This document shows positions 1-8,480 of a DNA stretch of 37,704 bases, piece after piece. A program made the translations under genes and the position numbers. Each line of letters starts with the position of its first letter. Within the stretch, counting starts at the first letter, position 1. The stretch comes from an uncultured Clostridia bacterium. GTDB lineage: Bacteria; Bacillota; Clostridia; Lachnospirales; Lachnospiraceae. Where the stretch lies: contig CAMEEX010000010.1 of assembly GCA_945915235.1 (NCBI GenBank), forward strand, positions 1 to 37,704, given 5' to 3'. The notes below the pieces were generated by a model. The model saw only the letters and a program-made list of their open reading frames with translations. It was not told the origin of the DNA and searched no databases.

Positions 1-130
1 TCGCTGTGATGTTGTTTCGGAGCTTTCCTGAAGCCCGTCTGCCTGTTGGCTTCCGGATTTCAAAATCATTGGCTGAAATCTAAGTTTTATTTCTTCCTGA
101 CTTTGTTTTTCTCTCGCGAGGACGTGTTAT
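1..130 (-). other. Leader region of a transcript leaving the window at the left edge
   Basis: Lies directly downstream (minus strand) of the strong promoter at 131-159. No convincing ORF is visible. Two short hairpins can be drawn: GATTTC with GAAATC, and GAAGCC with GGCTTC. No terminator with a T-run is seen, so the transcript continues past base 1. A stable-RNA leader (rRNA or tRNA operon) fits the promoter strength and the absence of an ORF, but the gene itself is outside the window. Confidence 0.4.
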
Positions 131-159
131 ATATTAACATGTCCGAGAAGGTTTGTCAA
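131..159 (-). promoter_or_regulatory. Strong sigma-A promoter, rRNA/tRNA type
   Basis: On the minus strand there is a perfect -35 TTGACA (154-159), a 17-bp spacer and a -10 TAATAT (131-136). The A- and T-tracts just upstream (about 165-190) resemble an UP element. It points away from the methyl-accepting protein gene and out of the window. Confidence 0.7.
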
Positions 160-493
160 CAGTTTTTAAGAATTTTTTCTTTTTTCTAAAAACTGTTTAC
201 AATTTATCGCAACCGACTTTCGTCTGTGCGATGCCTTGTGTTTCAAGGCTTGTTTATACTAACACATTGTTTTGGATTTGTAAAGGGAAATATTATAATA
301 AGTTTTCTTGCTGTTTTAGAGTGAATTGTTGGAATTTTCTGATTTTAATGGAATACTTTATTGTGATATACAACTCTCTACTTTTTGGATTTTTCCGGCG
401 GTTTTTCTTCTCCTTGCACTTTCGCCTTCCGGCCTCCATTATTCCAAAGTATTCCAATCGTATAAACGCTATAAAATTAATCATATAGATAAC
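160..493. other. Intergenic region without a supported gene
   Basis: AT-rich spacer between the left-edge promoter and the terminator of the chemotaxis-like gene. Overlapping ORFs on both strands have no ribosome site, no recognisable domain, and run into the terminator. The only structure noted is a TTTTTA/TAAAAA-type inverted repeat around 165-200, upstream of the promoter. Confidence 0.5.
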
Positions 494-538
494 ATAAAAA
501 TAAGGGTACAGAGCACTTACACGATGCTCCATACCCTT
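494..538 (-). terminator. Intrinsic terminator after the methyl-accepting protein gene
   Basis: Minus-strand hairpin with outer arms AAGGGTA/TACCCTT and inner arms AGCA/TGCT, followed by ATTTTTAT. It begins 10 bp after the stop codon of the 548-1201 gene and would end the radA transcript. Confidence 0.75.
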
Positions 539-547
539 GTATGTATT

Positions 548-1201
548 TTACTTGTTGCCTGTATATGTGTCGAGTACATTCTTAGCGTTATCAGTGATAT
601 CTCTCTGATATGCAATCTCATGCTCCATGCCTCTCGATTCGTCGTTTGCCACGAGTGCGGCGTCTAAAACCTTGTTGAGAAGTTCATTTACGGAGCCTGC
701 CATCTCATGCTGCTTTGTGGTGTTCTCGTATATCTGGTTCATGGACTGGACTGTGTTGGATATAAATTCCTGAACCTTCACGATGGTGTCCGCTATCTCC
801 TTTGACGACTTAGCGGTCTGGGCTGCGAGATTACGCACCTCACCTGCTACCACCGAGAAGCCTCTTCCCTGCTCACCGGCTCTTGCAGCCTCAATAGATG
901 CATTGAGTGAAAGTATGTTAGTCTTGTTCGCAATGCCGCTTATCACCTGTGTGAAACCCTCTATCATCTTGGAAAGATTTTCGAGCTCCTTGATATTCTC
1001 GGAGGAACGCTCAACAACCTCATTGAGTCTGTTAATCTGCTCGATGATGTCACCGATGCTGGTAATGCCCTCCCTCACAAGATTGAGCGAAGTGTCTGAT
1101 GAGTTAATCACATCAAATGCGTGCTTCTCCACCTTGAGCTGCGACTCATCAAGATCATATACAACCTTCTTCATTTCGTTTACTAATACATTATTATCCA
1201 T
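548..1201 (-). CDS. Soluble methyl-accepting chemotaxis-type signalling protein
   Basis: The protein (217 residues from the preferred start) carries the conserved hairpin tip of the MCP signalling domain around residues 80-130 (ETNI-type [18 protein letters not shown], then [15 protein letters not shown]), which contacts CheA and CheW. No transmembrane segment or separate sensor domain is seen, and the rest is predicted coiled coil. It is much shorter than a classical receptor, so it is either a cytosolic receptor or an adaptor with another role. An ATG at 1210 lies only 2-3 bases from AGGAGG; the ATG at 1201 is better spaced. It follows radA by about 45 bp and probably shares its transcript. 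No che genes are in the window, so the link to chemotaxis is inferred from the family only. Confidence 0.85.
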   Translation of the reverse strand: MDNNVLVNEMKKVVYDLDESQLKVEKHAFDVINSSDTSLNLVREGITSIGDIIEQINRLNEVVERSSENIKELENLSKMIEGFTQVISGIANKTNILSLNASIEAARAGEQGRGFSVVAGEVRNLAAQTAKSSKEIADTIVKVQEFISNTVQSMNQIYENTTKQHEMAGSVNELLNKVLDAALVANDESRGMEHEIAYQRDITDNAKNVLDTYTGNK

Positions 1202-1245
1202 TATGTTCATTTCCTCCTAAAACTTTTCCAACACAGGCTGCTCTG

Positions 1246-2622
1246 CTATTGTAAATCATTCCTGACAACGCCCAAAAGCTCGTTGACGGATTTTATTCCA
1301 AGCAATCTTATCCTTCCATCCGGTTTAAGATTTTTAAGGCATACCTCGGGCAGGATACAGGTGGTAAAGCCAAGCTTGATCGCCTCATTAACCCTGACTG
1401 CCGCATGGCTTACTGCCCTTATCTCTCCCGTGAGTCCGACCTCGCCGAAAACTATCGTGTTGTGGTCGACCGCGATATTCTTATAGCTTGATAATACGGC
1501 ATATACTATCGCCAGGTCAAGTGCAGGTTCGGATATTTTCAGTCCACCCGCTATATTAAGGTATGCGTCGCACCCCGACAGCCTTAGCCCTATCCTCTTC
1601 TCGAGAACCGCCATAAGCAGGTTAAAGCGGTTGATGTCCGCCCCCGCTGAGGTTCTCCTCGGCATGCCGAAATTGGACTGGCACACGAGCGCCTGTATCT
1701 CAACAAGCATCGGTCTCGTGCCCTCCATGAGGCAGGCAACAACCGAGCCCGGCGCACCGTCAGGTCTGCCGTCGAGCATATACTCGGACGGATTGGTCAC
1801 CTCCGCAAGTCCGCTCTCACGCATCTCGAACACACCAATCTCATTTGTCGAGCCAAATCTGTTCTTCACCGCCCTCAAAATACGGTACGCGGCATTCTTA
1901 TCGCCCTCAAAATATAGCACCGTGTCGACCATGTGCTCGAGTATCCTCGGTCCGGCGACAACGCCCTCCTTCGTCACATGTCCTACAATAAAAATCGAGA
2001 TATTCAGCCCTTTCGCAAGCTGCATAAGAACCGCCGTCGACTCGCGCACCTGACTTACGCTTCCCGGAGCCGATGCCGTGTTCTCACAAAACATCGTCTG
2101 AATCGAGTCTATTATAACCACATCCGGCATCGTCTTTTTGATGACATCGTCTATGACATCGAGATTGGTCTCACATAAAAGCGATAATCTGTCGGAAAAT
2201 TCACCTATCCTGTCAGCTCGAAGCTTAATCTGCCTCAGCGACTCCTCGCCCGATATATACAATACGTTCTTCGTATTGGCAAGATTGCGGCACACCTGAA
2301 GCAGCAGGGTAGACTTACCTATTCCCGGGTCACCGCCGACAAGCACCAGTGAGCCCCGCACTATTCCGCCGCCGAGCACCCTGTCAAGTTCCGAATAGCC
2401 CGTGAGTGTTCTCTCCTCCTCGTCAAGCGATATTCCTGACAGAACCGAAGGCATCACGTCACGATGCATCACGCCCCTTATGCCTGCCTGCGCGGTCTGC
2501 TTCACAACCGGCTCCTCGACAAAAGTGTTCCACTGCCTGCACTCAGGACACTGCCCCAGCCATTTTGACGACTCATAACCACATTCCTTACAGAAAAAAG
2601 CGGTATTTTTAGCTTTTGCCAT
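1246..2622 (-). CDS. radA: DNA repair protein RadA (Sms)
   Basis: RadA is a RecA-like ATPase that drives branch migration during recombination and repair. From the ATG at 2622 it is 458 residues, the usual family length. Visible parts: an N-terminal zinc finger with C11, C14, C25 and C28; a Walker A motif GGDPGIGKST near residue 96; the RadA-specific KNRFG motif near 255; and a C-terminal Lon-protease-like domain. A GTG at 2628 gives two more residues, but the ATG at 2622 has AGGTGAG at proper spacing. It lies downstream of clpC, as in many Bacillota where mcsA-mcsB-clpC-radA form one locus. Here a 136-residue gene intervenes and disA does not follow. Confidence 0.97.
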   Translation of the reverse strand: MAKAKNTAFFCKECGYESSKWLGQCPECRQWNTFVEEPVVKQTAQAGIRGVMHRDVMPSVLSGISLDEEERTLTGYSELDRVLGGGIVRGSLVLVGGDPGIGKSTLLLQVCRNLANTKNVLYISGEESLRQIKLRADRIGEFSDRLSLLCETNLDVIDDVIKKTMPDVVIIDSIQTMFCENTASAPGSVSQVRESTAVLMQLAKGLNISIFIVGHVTKEGVVAGPRILEHMVDTVLYFEGDKNAAYRILRAVKNRFGSTNEIGVFEMRESGLAEVTNPSEYMLDGRPDGAPGSVVACLMEGTRPMLVEIQALVCQSNFGMPRRTSAGADINRFNLLMAVLEKRIGLRLSGCDAYLNIAGGLKISEPALDLAIVYAVLSSYKNIAVDHNTIVFGEVGLTGEIRAVSHAAVRVNEAIKLGFTTCILPEVCLKNLKPDGRIRLLGIKSVNELLGVVRNDLQ

Positions 2623-2648
2623 ACTCACCTCACCTTAACCATAAACGA

Positions 2649-2688
2649 ACAGGGTTGTCCCACCCTTATCGCGATAGTACAACCCTGT
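2649..2688 (-). terminator. Probable terminator hairpin between the 136-residue gene and radA
   Basis: Perfect 10-bp arms ACAGGGTTGT/ACAACCCTGT enclose a loop that contains a further small palindrome (TATCGCGATA). On the minus strand it is followed by TTCGTTTAT, a weak T-tract. It may be a partial terminator or an RNA-stability hairpin. Confidence 0.5.
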
Positions 2689-2709
2689 CTTATAATTTAT
2701 TGAAAATTG

Positions 2710-3120
2710 TTACATTCTGTTGACTTCTACCTTGACCGGTCTGCCTGAAAGTTCAACACTAAGACTTAACTTTCCGCTGATATTGGTCTTCATGTTTCCG
2801 ATGACAACACCGTCAACAAGCACCTTGTAATCTGTATCAGCCTCCAGGCCGAGGGTAATCTGTGCGTCCTCATTTCCCTCAACATAGAACTTCACTGAGC
2901 TGTCATCTGCAACAAATCCGTTTACCGCTGTTCCCGGAACAGACTCATATACAAAATTTCCATTCTCCTCAAGTTTCGTGATCTCATTAAACGTCTTAAC
3001 CTTGTAGACATCTCCGTTCACATCAAAATTGTCAAGCTTCGCCTTGGTATCCAACTCATAGTTGCCAAAACTGATTGAGCCATCCTTCTCAACCTTGATT
3101 AATTCCTCAATTACTGGCAT
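2710..3120 (-). CDS. Conserved protein of unknown function between clpC and radA
   Basis: Soluble protein of 136 residues with no signal peptide and no membrane segment. The sequence alternates short hydrophobic and polar stretches like an all-beta fold, with VYESVPGTAV in the middle and a beta-rich C-terminal half (ITLGLEADTDYKVLVDG). Relatives in Lachnospiraceae are often labelled endosialidase in databases, but I see no catalytic motif that supports this. It has GGAGG at good spacing before the ATG, a candidate promoter at 3199-3227 and a downstream hairpin, so it may be its own unit. It resembles an assembly or chaperone-like small beta-protein, but the function is unknown. Confidence 0.8.
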   Translation of the reverse strand: MPVIEELIKVEKDGSISFGNYELDTKAKLDNFDVNGDVYKVKTFNEITKLEENGNFVYESVPGTAVNGFVADDSSVKFYVEGNEDAQITLGLEADTDYKVLVDGVVIGNMKTNISGKLSLSVELSGRPVKVEVNRM

Positions 3121-3198
3121 AACCGCTCCTCCTGCATTCGGTACTGACCGAAGTATTTTTTATTACAAATCTCGCGTAAATCTGTAACTTTTAGGTTC

Positions 3199-3227
3199 AT
3201 TATATCTCAAAACAACCTAAATTTCCA
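3199..3227 (-). promoter_or_regulatory. Candidate promoter for the 136-residue gene
   Basis: Minus-strand -10 TATAAT (3199-3204), 17-bp spacer, weak -35 TGGAAA (3222-3227). It lies inside an 8-bp inverted repeat (TTTAGGTT/AACCTAAA), which could be an operator or a leftover clpC terminator. Confidence 0.45.
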
Positions 3228-3234
3228 CTACATT

Positions 3235-5682
3235 TTACTTAGATTTTGAAAATACAAGCTTATCATTCTCAAGGCTCACAAGCACGGTATCTCCCGCCTT
3301 GAAGCTGCCCTCAAGAATCTTCTCTGCGAGTTCATCTTCGACCTTGCTCTGAAGTGCCCTCTTTAACGGTCTCGCGCCGTACTTCTCATCGTAGCCGTTA
3401 TCGATTATATAATTTCTCGCAGCATCGTCGAGCTTTATTGTCATGTTCATCTGCTCCTTGATGCGCTTATTTATCGAAGCAAGAAGAATATCGACAATGC
3501 TTCCGATGTTCTCTTTCGTGAGCGTGTGGAACACGATCGTCTCGTCAATTCTGTTTAAGAACTCAGGCTTGAATATGGTCTTTACTTCCTCCATAACCCT
3601 CTCCTTCATAACAGCATGGTTATGCTCCTTGCTGTTGTCTGAGGCAAAGCCGAGGTTCTTAGGTGAAATGATATTCTGTGCGCCCGCATTCGAGGTCATA
3701 ATGATAACCGTGTTCTTAAAGTCGACCTTTCTTCCGGTCGAGTCAGTGATATGTCCGTCGTCGAGCACCTGAAGCAGTATGTTAAACACATCAGGGTGAG
3801 CCTTCTCTATCTCGTCAAAAAGAATAACCGAGTATGGATTTCTTCTGACCTTCTCGCTGAGCTGTCCACCCTCCTCGTAGCCGACATATCCCGGAGGCGA
3901 ACCAATCATCTTAGAGACACTGTGCTTTTCCATGTACTCGGACATGTCAACTCTTATGAGCGCATTCTCCGAGCCGAACATCGCGTCGGCAAGAGCCTTT
4001 GAAAGCTCCGTCTTACCTACACCCGTAGGTCCAAGGAAAAGGAAGGAGCCGATAGGTCTCTTAGGGTCCTTGAGTCCAACTCTTCCACGTCGTATAGCCT
4101 TGGCCACCGCAGTTACCGCCTCGTCCTGTCCTACAACGCGCTCATGTAGTGTCTTTTCGAGGTTCATAAGTCTCTGCGACTCCTCCATGGCAAGTTTCTT
4201 TACAGGAATTTTTGTCCAGTCGGAAACGACATCGGCAATCTCATTTTCTCCGACCACCATACGCCTGTTGTGCTTGTCGTTGTCCCACTTTTTCTTGAGC
4301 TTATCGAGCTTTTCCATCTTCTTTAGCTGCTTTTTCTTGATCTCGCCCGCCTTCTCGTAAGCCTCTTCCTTTATTGCTGCTTCCTTCTGCGCGTCCATGG
4401 AAGCAATCTCGTCCTCAAGATTTTTGATTGCGTCAGGCTTTAAATAAACACCGAGTCTGGTCTTTGACGCAGCCTCATCTATGAGGTCAATCGCCTTGTC
4501 CGGCAAAAATCTGTCGTTGATGTATCTTGATGACATCTTGACTGCTGCCACAAGAGCCGCATCGGAAATCTTCACTCCGTGATGCTTCTCGTATGCAGGT
4601 CTTATTCCCTTCAATATCTCGACGGTCTCGTCCTCAGACGGCTCCTCGACATTGACAGGCTGGAAACGTCTCTCAAGTGCGGCGTCCTTCTCGATATACT
4701 TGCGGTACTCCTCAAGCGTTGTGGCACCGATTATCTGTACCTCACCTCTTGCGAGTGATGGTTTTAAGATATTCGACGCATCGATAGCGCCCTCGGCACC
4801 GCCAGCACCTATTATCGTGTGAAGCTCATCTATGAAAAGAAGAATGTTACCGGCTGCCTTTACCTCGGCAATAACCTTCTTGATGCGTTCCTCGAACTCA
4901 CCTCTGTACTTCGAGCCTGCGACCATCCCCGACAGATCGAGTGTGAGAAGTCTCTTATCAGCGATCGTCTCCGGCACATCTCCCTCGACAATCTTGAGTG
5001 CAAGACCCTCTACAACCGCAGTTTTACCGACACCCGGCTCACCTATAAGGCAAGGGTTATTCTTGGTTCTTCTGCTGGTTATCTGGATAACTCTCTGAAT
5101 TTCCTTCTCCCTTCCGATAACAGGGTCAAGCTTTCCTTCCGCGGCAAGCTTTGTCAGATCCCTGCTGTACTGCTCAAGCGTGGCTGTCGGATTTTTCTTA
5201 TTCTTAGGCTTATTTCCCTGAAAATCCTCCTTGTAGGCGCTGCTGTCCTCGCCCATCGCGATGAGAAGGTCAACGTAGGTCTTTTGTATATTTACACCTA
5301 TTGTATTTAAAAGTCTGAGCGCAACGCTCTCGCTCTCCTTGATAATAGCTATGAGAATATGCTCCGTTCCGATAAGCTGTGCCTTAAAGCGCACTGCCTC
5401 CCTCGCCGCCTGGTCAAGCACTCTTCTTGCCCTCGGAGTGTAGGAGTTCGGCTCTGCCACATTTACATTGCCGTCCTGAGAGATGAGCTGCTCTAAAATA
5501 GCGACAATCCTCTCCTCGTCGGCGCCGTTCTCCATGAGAACCTCGCCCGCAACACAGTCGCCCTGCCTTAACAGTCCAAGCAAAATATGTTCAGTTCCGA
5601 CCGAGGTGTGTCCTAGCTCGCTCGCAGCCTCAGCCGCAAGGTCGAGAGCCTCCTCAGCCTTCTTTGTAAATCCTATCTGCAT
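3235..5682 (-). CDS. clpC: ATP-dependent Clp protease ATP-binding subunit ClpC
   Basis: ClpC is a two-ring AAA+ unfoldase that feeds proteins, including McsB-phosphorylated ones, to ClpP. Its 815 residues show a double Clp-N repeat (1-145), a first AAA module with GEPGVGKT (214-221) and FIDE (283-286), a UVR-type coiled middle domain (about 435-470) that binds the McsA adaptor, and a second AAA module with GPTGVGKT (551-558). An LGF tripeptide near 677 sits where the ClpP-docking loop is expected. Length and order match the family. It follows mcsB by about 50 bp and is probably co-transcribed with gntR-mcsA-mcsB. No frameshift or missing motif was seen. Confidence 0.98.
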   Translation of the reverse strand: MQIGFTKKAEEALDLAAEAASELGHTSVGTEHILLGLLRQGDCVAGEVLMENGADEERIVAILEQLISQDGNVNVAEPNSYTPRARRVLDQAAREAVRFKAQLIGTEHILIAIIKESESVALRLLNTIGVNIQKTYVDLLIAMGEDSSAYKEDFQGNKPKNKKNPTATLEQYSRDLTKLAAEGKLDPVIGREKEIQRVIQITSRRTKNNPCLIGEPGVGKTAVVEGLALKIVEGDVPETIADKRLLTLDLSGMVAGSKYRGEFEERIKKVIAEVKAAGNILLFIDELHTIIGAGGAEGAIDASNILKPSLARGEVQIIGATTLEEYRKYIEKDAALERRFQPVNVEEPSEDETVEILKGIRPAYEKHHGVKISDAALVAAVKMSSRYINDRFLPDKAIDLIDEAASKTRLGVYLKPDAIKNLEDEIASMDAQKEAAIKEEAYEKAGEIKKKQLKKMEKLDKLKKKWDNDKHNRRMVVGENEIADVVSDWTKIPVKKLAMEESQRLMNLEKTLHERVVGQDEAVTAVAKAIRRGRVGLKDPKRPIGSFLFLGPTGVGKTELSKALADAMFGSENALIRVDMSEYMEKHSVSKMIGSPPGYVGYEEGGQLSEKVRRNPYSVILFDEIEKAHPDVFNILLQVLDDGHITDSTGRKVDFKNTVIIMTSNAGAQNIISPKNLGFASDNSKEHNHAVMKERVMEEVKTIFKPEFLNRIDETIVFHTLTKENIGSIVDILLASINKRIKEQMNMTIKLDDAARNYIIDNGYDEKYGARPLKRALQSKVEDELAEKILEGSFKAGDTVLVSLENDKLVFSKSK

Positions 5683-5733
5683 AACGTATTCCTTTCTATA
5701 ATTATTGACTATATATTTTAATATCAGTTTTCT

Positions 5734-6774
5734 CTATTCGTCAAGTGCCGGAAGATGCTCCCTTATATACTTTGCGCGCAGGACGTCCACCTCCTCGACG
5801 GACATCGCCTTCTCCTTGCCGCTGTTGTACTGCAGGGTTCTCGGCTGGACTGCAAGCATCATGGAGTATGCAGAGAAATCCTCCGCGTCCTTAAACTTTA
5901 TCGTCCCGAGACACAGCCCAAGGCGTATCTCAGACAGAAGCACCATCGCATTCTTGAGATTGAGGCATCTTGAATACTTTAACACGCCATAGGACTTATA
6001 CGCCTCGTCCTCGGCTCTTATTCTTCCCGCCTCGAGATAATCCTTTCTGAGTGAGCGCTCCTGACGCATAATCTGCTGGACAACCGAGTCGAGATTGTGG
6101 ATAATATCCTCCTCCGACTGTCCGAGGGTTCTCTGGTTGGAGAACTGATAGATGTCGCCCATGCCGTTCATTCCCTCGCCGAAGCAAGCCGATATTCTCA
6201 CCCCGAAGCGTCCGAGCTCGTTTGCGAGAAGCTGCAGTTTCTTGGTGTTTGCAAGCACCGGGAGATGAAGTCTGTACGCGGCTCTCATTCCCGTTCCCAC
6301 ATTGGTAGGGTATGTTGTATGATACCCATATTTTTCACTGAAGGCATAATTAAAATGCTCCTCAAGAAAATCATCGTACAGATTAGCTGACCTTAGGCAG
6401 GCTTCCATATCCATGCCCGCTATCATCGCCTGTATGCGGATATGGTCCTCGCTGTTGACCATAATTGACAGTCCGCCGTCGTGCGACAGAGCCGCCGCGC
6501 CGTCCTTGCGTCCCGCCATGTATCTGTTAATCTCCTGCTGTTCATACAGAAGCTGTCTCTGGTTGTCGCCTATTCCGTTCATTCGCTTCAGCTCGAAGCC
6601 GTCCGCGTACTCGCTGTCGCTTATGCACTCAAACACCCTGTCGACAAGATTTTTGCCCTCATCGGCACTTATCTTGGTCGAAAACGGATATTCAGTCGTG
6701 TTTCTGGCGAGCCTGATGCGGCTTGAGAGCACCACATCGGAGTCCTTTCCCTTCTTATCATACCATTTAAGCAT
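5734..6774 (-). CDS. mcsB: Protein-arginine kinase McsB
   Basis: McsB phosphorylates arginines on damaged proteins, marking them for ClpC-ClpP. The 346 residues match the phosphagen-kinase-like family: SSRIRLARN near residue 18, NSEDHIRIQ at 107-115, and PTNVGTGMR at 156-164. Two departures from the usual sequence are visible. The conserved Cys before PTN is Tyr (TYPTN, Y155), and the C-terminal RDxxRA pArg-binding motif reads VDVLRA (329-334). The ATG at 6774 overlaps the mcsA stop by 8 bases; an upstream in-frame ATG at 6792 overlaps mcsA further and is less likely. It stands in mcsA-mcsB-clpC order. Confidence 0.95.
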   Translation of the reverse strand: MLKWYDKKGKDSDVVLSSRIRLARNTTEYPFSTKISADEGKNLVDRVFECISDSEYADGFELKRMNGIGDNQRQLLYEQQEINRYMAGRKDGAAALSHDGGLSIMVNSEDHIRIQAMIAGMDMEACLRSANLYDDFLEEHFNYAFSEKYGYHTTYPTNVGTGMRAAYRLHLPVLANTKKLQLLANELGRFGVRISACFGEGMNGMGDIYQFSNQRTLGQSEEDIIHNLDSVVQQIMRQERSLRKDYLEAGRIRAEDEAYKSYGVLKYSRCLNLKNAMVLLSEIRLGLCLGTIKFKDAEDFSAYSMMLAVQPRTLQYNSGKEKAMSVEEVDVLRAKYIREHLPALDE

Positions 6775-7405
6775 TGTCTGCCGCCCCCTCAATCTGACTC
6801 TTCAAGTCCTTTATATGGTCACGGAGTCTTGCCGCCTCCTCGAAATCCTCCTCAAGCACAGCCTGTTTAAGTCTCTTGTCCATGACATCTATCTCATGTG
6901 AAAGTGATGCCCTCGTAGGTTTCTTCTCTGTCTTTGTGACGTCGTTTTCTGCTGCCTCGGTTACATCTGCGTTCATGCCGCTGCCATTTTCACTCATCTG
7001 GGTATTCATGCTTCTCATGGACTTCATAAGTCTGTAAGGCTTCTTTCCCTGATGACTGACACTGCCCTGAATCTTCTTGATGCTGTCGTCAAGGAGCGGG
7101 CCAAACACATTATAGCACTCGGCACAGCCAAACGCACTGTTCTTTATAAATTCGCCGTAGCTTAAATGACACCCCGGGCATACGACATGTGTCTTAGGGT
7201 CGTCCTGCTCACCGCCTATCGGCATGCCAAGAAGCCCCGACAACAGCTGTCCTAAACGCCCGTCACTGTCTAACAGGTTAGTGTAATAGCTTATATCAGT
7301 CTTGGCAGCACATTCACTGCAAAGATGATGCTCCGTCCTATTGCCGTTCACAACCTCCGAATAGTGGAAGGTCGCCTCATTCTCTCCACAAATCTCACAT
7401 AACAT
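6767..7405 (-). CDS. mcsA: McsA, zinc-binding activator of McsB with UVR motif
   Basis: McsA activates the kinase McsB and acts as an adaptor for ClpC. The 212-residue protein has CxxC pairs at the N-terminus (CEICGE, CSEC) and a second set (CPGC, CAEC) around residues 75-95, which bind zinc. A UVR motif (about 180-202, EEDFEEAARLRDHIKDLK) occupies the C-terminus. A Met/Ser/Asn-rich linker of roughly 40 residues (about 125-165) between the zinc region and the UVR motif looks unstructured. Translation is coupled to mcsB by an 8-base overlap, and it starts just 4 bp after the gntR stop. Confidence 0.93.
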   Translation of the reverse strand: MLCEICGENEATFHYSEVVNGNRTEHHLCSECAAKTDISYYTNLLDSDGRLGQLLSGLLGMPIGGEQDDPKTHVVCPGCHLSYGEFIKNSAFGCAECYNVFGPLLDDSIKKIQGSVSHQGKKPYRLMKSMRSMNTQMSENGSGMNADVTEAAENDVTKTEKKPTRASLSHEIDVMDKRLKQAVLEEDFEEAARLRDHIKDLKSQIEGAADNA

Positions 7406-7409
7406 CAGA

Positions 7410-7787
7410 TTAGTCCTCCCCTATATATTCATTAATAATACCGTCAACCAGAGAATGTATCTCCTCCGGCGACAGATTTTTGCACAATGCCTTTGCAACA
7501 ATAACACGCATATCGTCGGTCAGCTCCTGCATGGCACGAATTTTATCAACGTCCACGGCAATCACCGCACCTCTTCTCCTGTCAAGCTTGATAAAGCCCT
7601 CCTCGCGAAGCACCGAGTACGCCTTATTGACCGTGTGCATGTTGACCCCCACGACCTCGGCAAGCTGTCTCACCGACGGCAGAATATCGCCCTCATGCAT
7701 CTCGTCCATGGCAATACAGGTAATTATCTGATTGCATAGCTGTACATATATAGCCTCATCACTGTTAAAGTCAATCGCAAATACCAT
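7410..7787 (-). CDS. GntR-family (YtrA-type) regulator heading the mcsA-mcsB-clpC operon
   Basis: The 125-residue protein has a winged-helix GntR domain (PSVRQLAEVVGVNMHTVNKA, about residues 35-54) and a short C-terminal helix pair, typical of the YtrA subfamily without a ligand domain. The start is set at the ATG at 7787, preceded by CGGAGGT at 8-base spacing; an ATG at 7811 lies too close to the predicted transcription start. It occupies the place of ctsR in the canonical ctsR-mcsA-mcsB-clpC operon. A perfect inverted repeat overlaps the promoter -10 (7812-7832), so it probably represses its own operon. The signal it senses is not evident. Confidence 0.88.
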   Translation of the reverse strand: MVFAIDFNSDEAIYVQLCNQIITCIAMDEMHEGDILPSVRQLAEVVGVNMHTVNKAYSVLREEGFIKLDRRRGAVIAVDVDKIRAMQELTDDMRVIVAKALCKNLSPEEIHSLVDGIINEYIGED

Positions 7788-7811
7788 GGGATTGTACCTC
7801 CGATACGTCAT

Positions 7812-7852
7812 TGTTATAGTATGAATATAACAGATGCACGAGGAAAAAACAA
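7812..7852 (-). promoter_or_regulatory. Promoter of the gntR-mcsA-mcsB-clpC operon with embedded operator
   Basis: Minus strand: -35 TTGTTT (7847-7852), 17-bp spacer, -10 TATATT (7824-7829). A perfect palindrome TGTTATA-7 bp-TATAACA (7812-7832) covers the -10 and the start point. Its spacing and TATA-rich arms match GntR/YtrA-type operators. No CtsR heptanucleotide repeat was seen. Confidence 0.75.
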
Positions 7853-7920
7853 TTAATTTTTTATAAAAAAGAGCGGTAAAATATAAATATATTGATTTAC
7901 GTTATGAATGTATAATGTTT

Positions 7921-8110
7921 TGTATTTATATATATCGGCTCCGTTGTTCGGGGCTAAGATGTTCTAGGAACTCTGGTAAAAAATATGACCTCGTCCGCCG
8001 CCGAAGCAAAGCATACGTCCGTGTATGCGTTGCTTCTGAGTCCGCATATCAAGCTCGAGCTTCTTACAGCTTAGCTCCGACGAAAGCTTGCTCTCGGCAA
8101 TCGAACCCAG
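7921..8110. repeat. Hairpin-rich intergenic block, candidate dispersed repeat
   Basis: Non-coding stretch rich in inverted repeats. The clearest is 8003-8036, where GAAGCA and GCATAC on the left pair with GTATGC and TGCTTC on the right. A second pair, CAAGCT/AGCTTG, lies around 8050-8090. It forms the 3' boundary of the truncated response regulator, whose reading frame ends inside it. The look is that of a REP/MITE-like genomic repeat, but no second copy exists in this window to prove it. Confidence 0.35.
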
Positions 8111-8363
8111 CCTCATATACCGACAATATGAGAATAGGTACATTGCCGATTTCCCTTATCTTCATCGTGGCAAGAAGCCCGTTCATCTTAGGCATCATAA
8201 TGTCGAGCATCGCAAGCTGCACACTTTTGGTCGTAAGAAGCGATAGCGCCTCCTCGCCATTGTACGCCTCAAGTACATTGAAGCCTTCCTCTGCAAGAAT
8301 TTTTCTTATTATATATACAATCTCAACGGCGTCATCGGCGACTAAGATATTAATTTTATCCAT
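8064..8363 (-). pseudogene. Truncated response-regulator receiver domain
   Basis: The first 80 residues are a good CheY-like receiver: INILVADD at the N-terminus, the phosphoacceptor Asp in LAMLDIMMPKMNG (about D54), and ILILS for the beta-4 Ser/Thr position. After about residue 82 the sequence (VYEAGFDCREQAFVGAKL) no longer matches: the GADDY and K-P motifs and any output domain are missing. The frame ends in the hairpin-rich block. A good ribosome site (GGAG before ATG) remains. No sensor kinase is next to it. It is probably the remnant of an OmpR/VanR-type regulator cut by a deletion or repeat insertion. A stand-alone single-domain protein is less likely because the last strand and helix are lost. 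Confidence 0.75.
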
Positions 8364-8480
8364 GTTTTTTCTCCATTGTAAAATACACTTCCATTATAGA
8401 AAAAGAATCCAAGTACCCTATAAACATATAAATAACTACATGATATACGCTTGGTTTTATAATGCATAAATTTTATTATT

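Noticed and set aside
153..667. ORFs of 79-113 codons at the left end
   Set aside because: No ribosome sites or domains; they overlap the terminator or the methyl-accepting gene in other frames.
4819..5310. 163-codon plus-strand ORF inside clpC
   Set aside because: Shadow of the clpC reading frame with no start signal.
8064..8363. Functional single-domain CheY-like protein
   Set aside because: The last conserved strand and the Lys motif are missing, so the fold would be incomplete.
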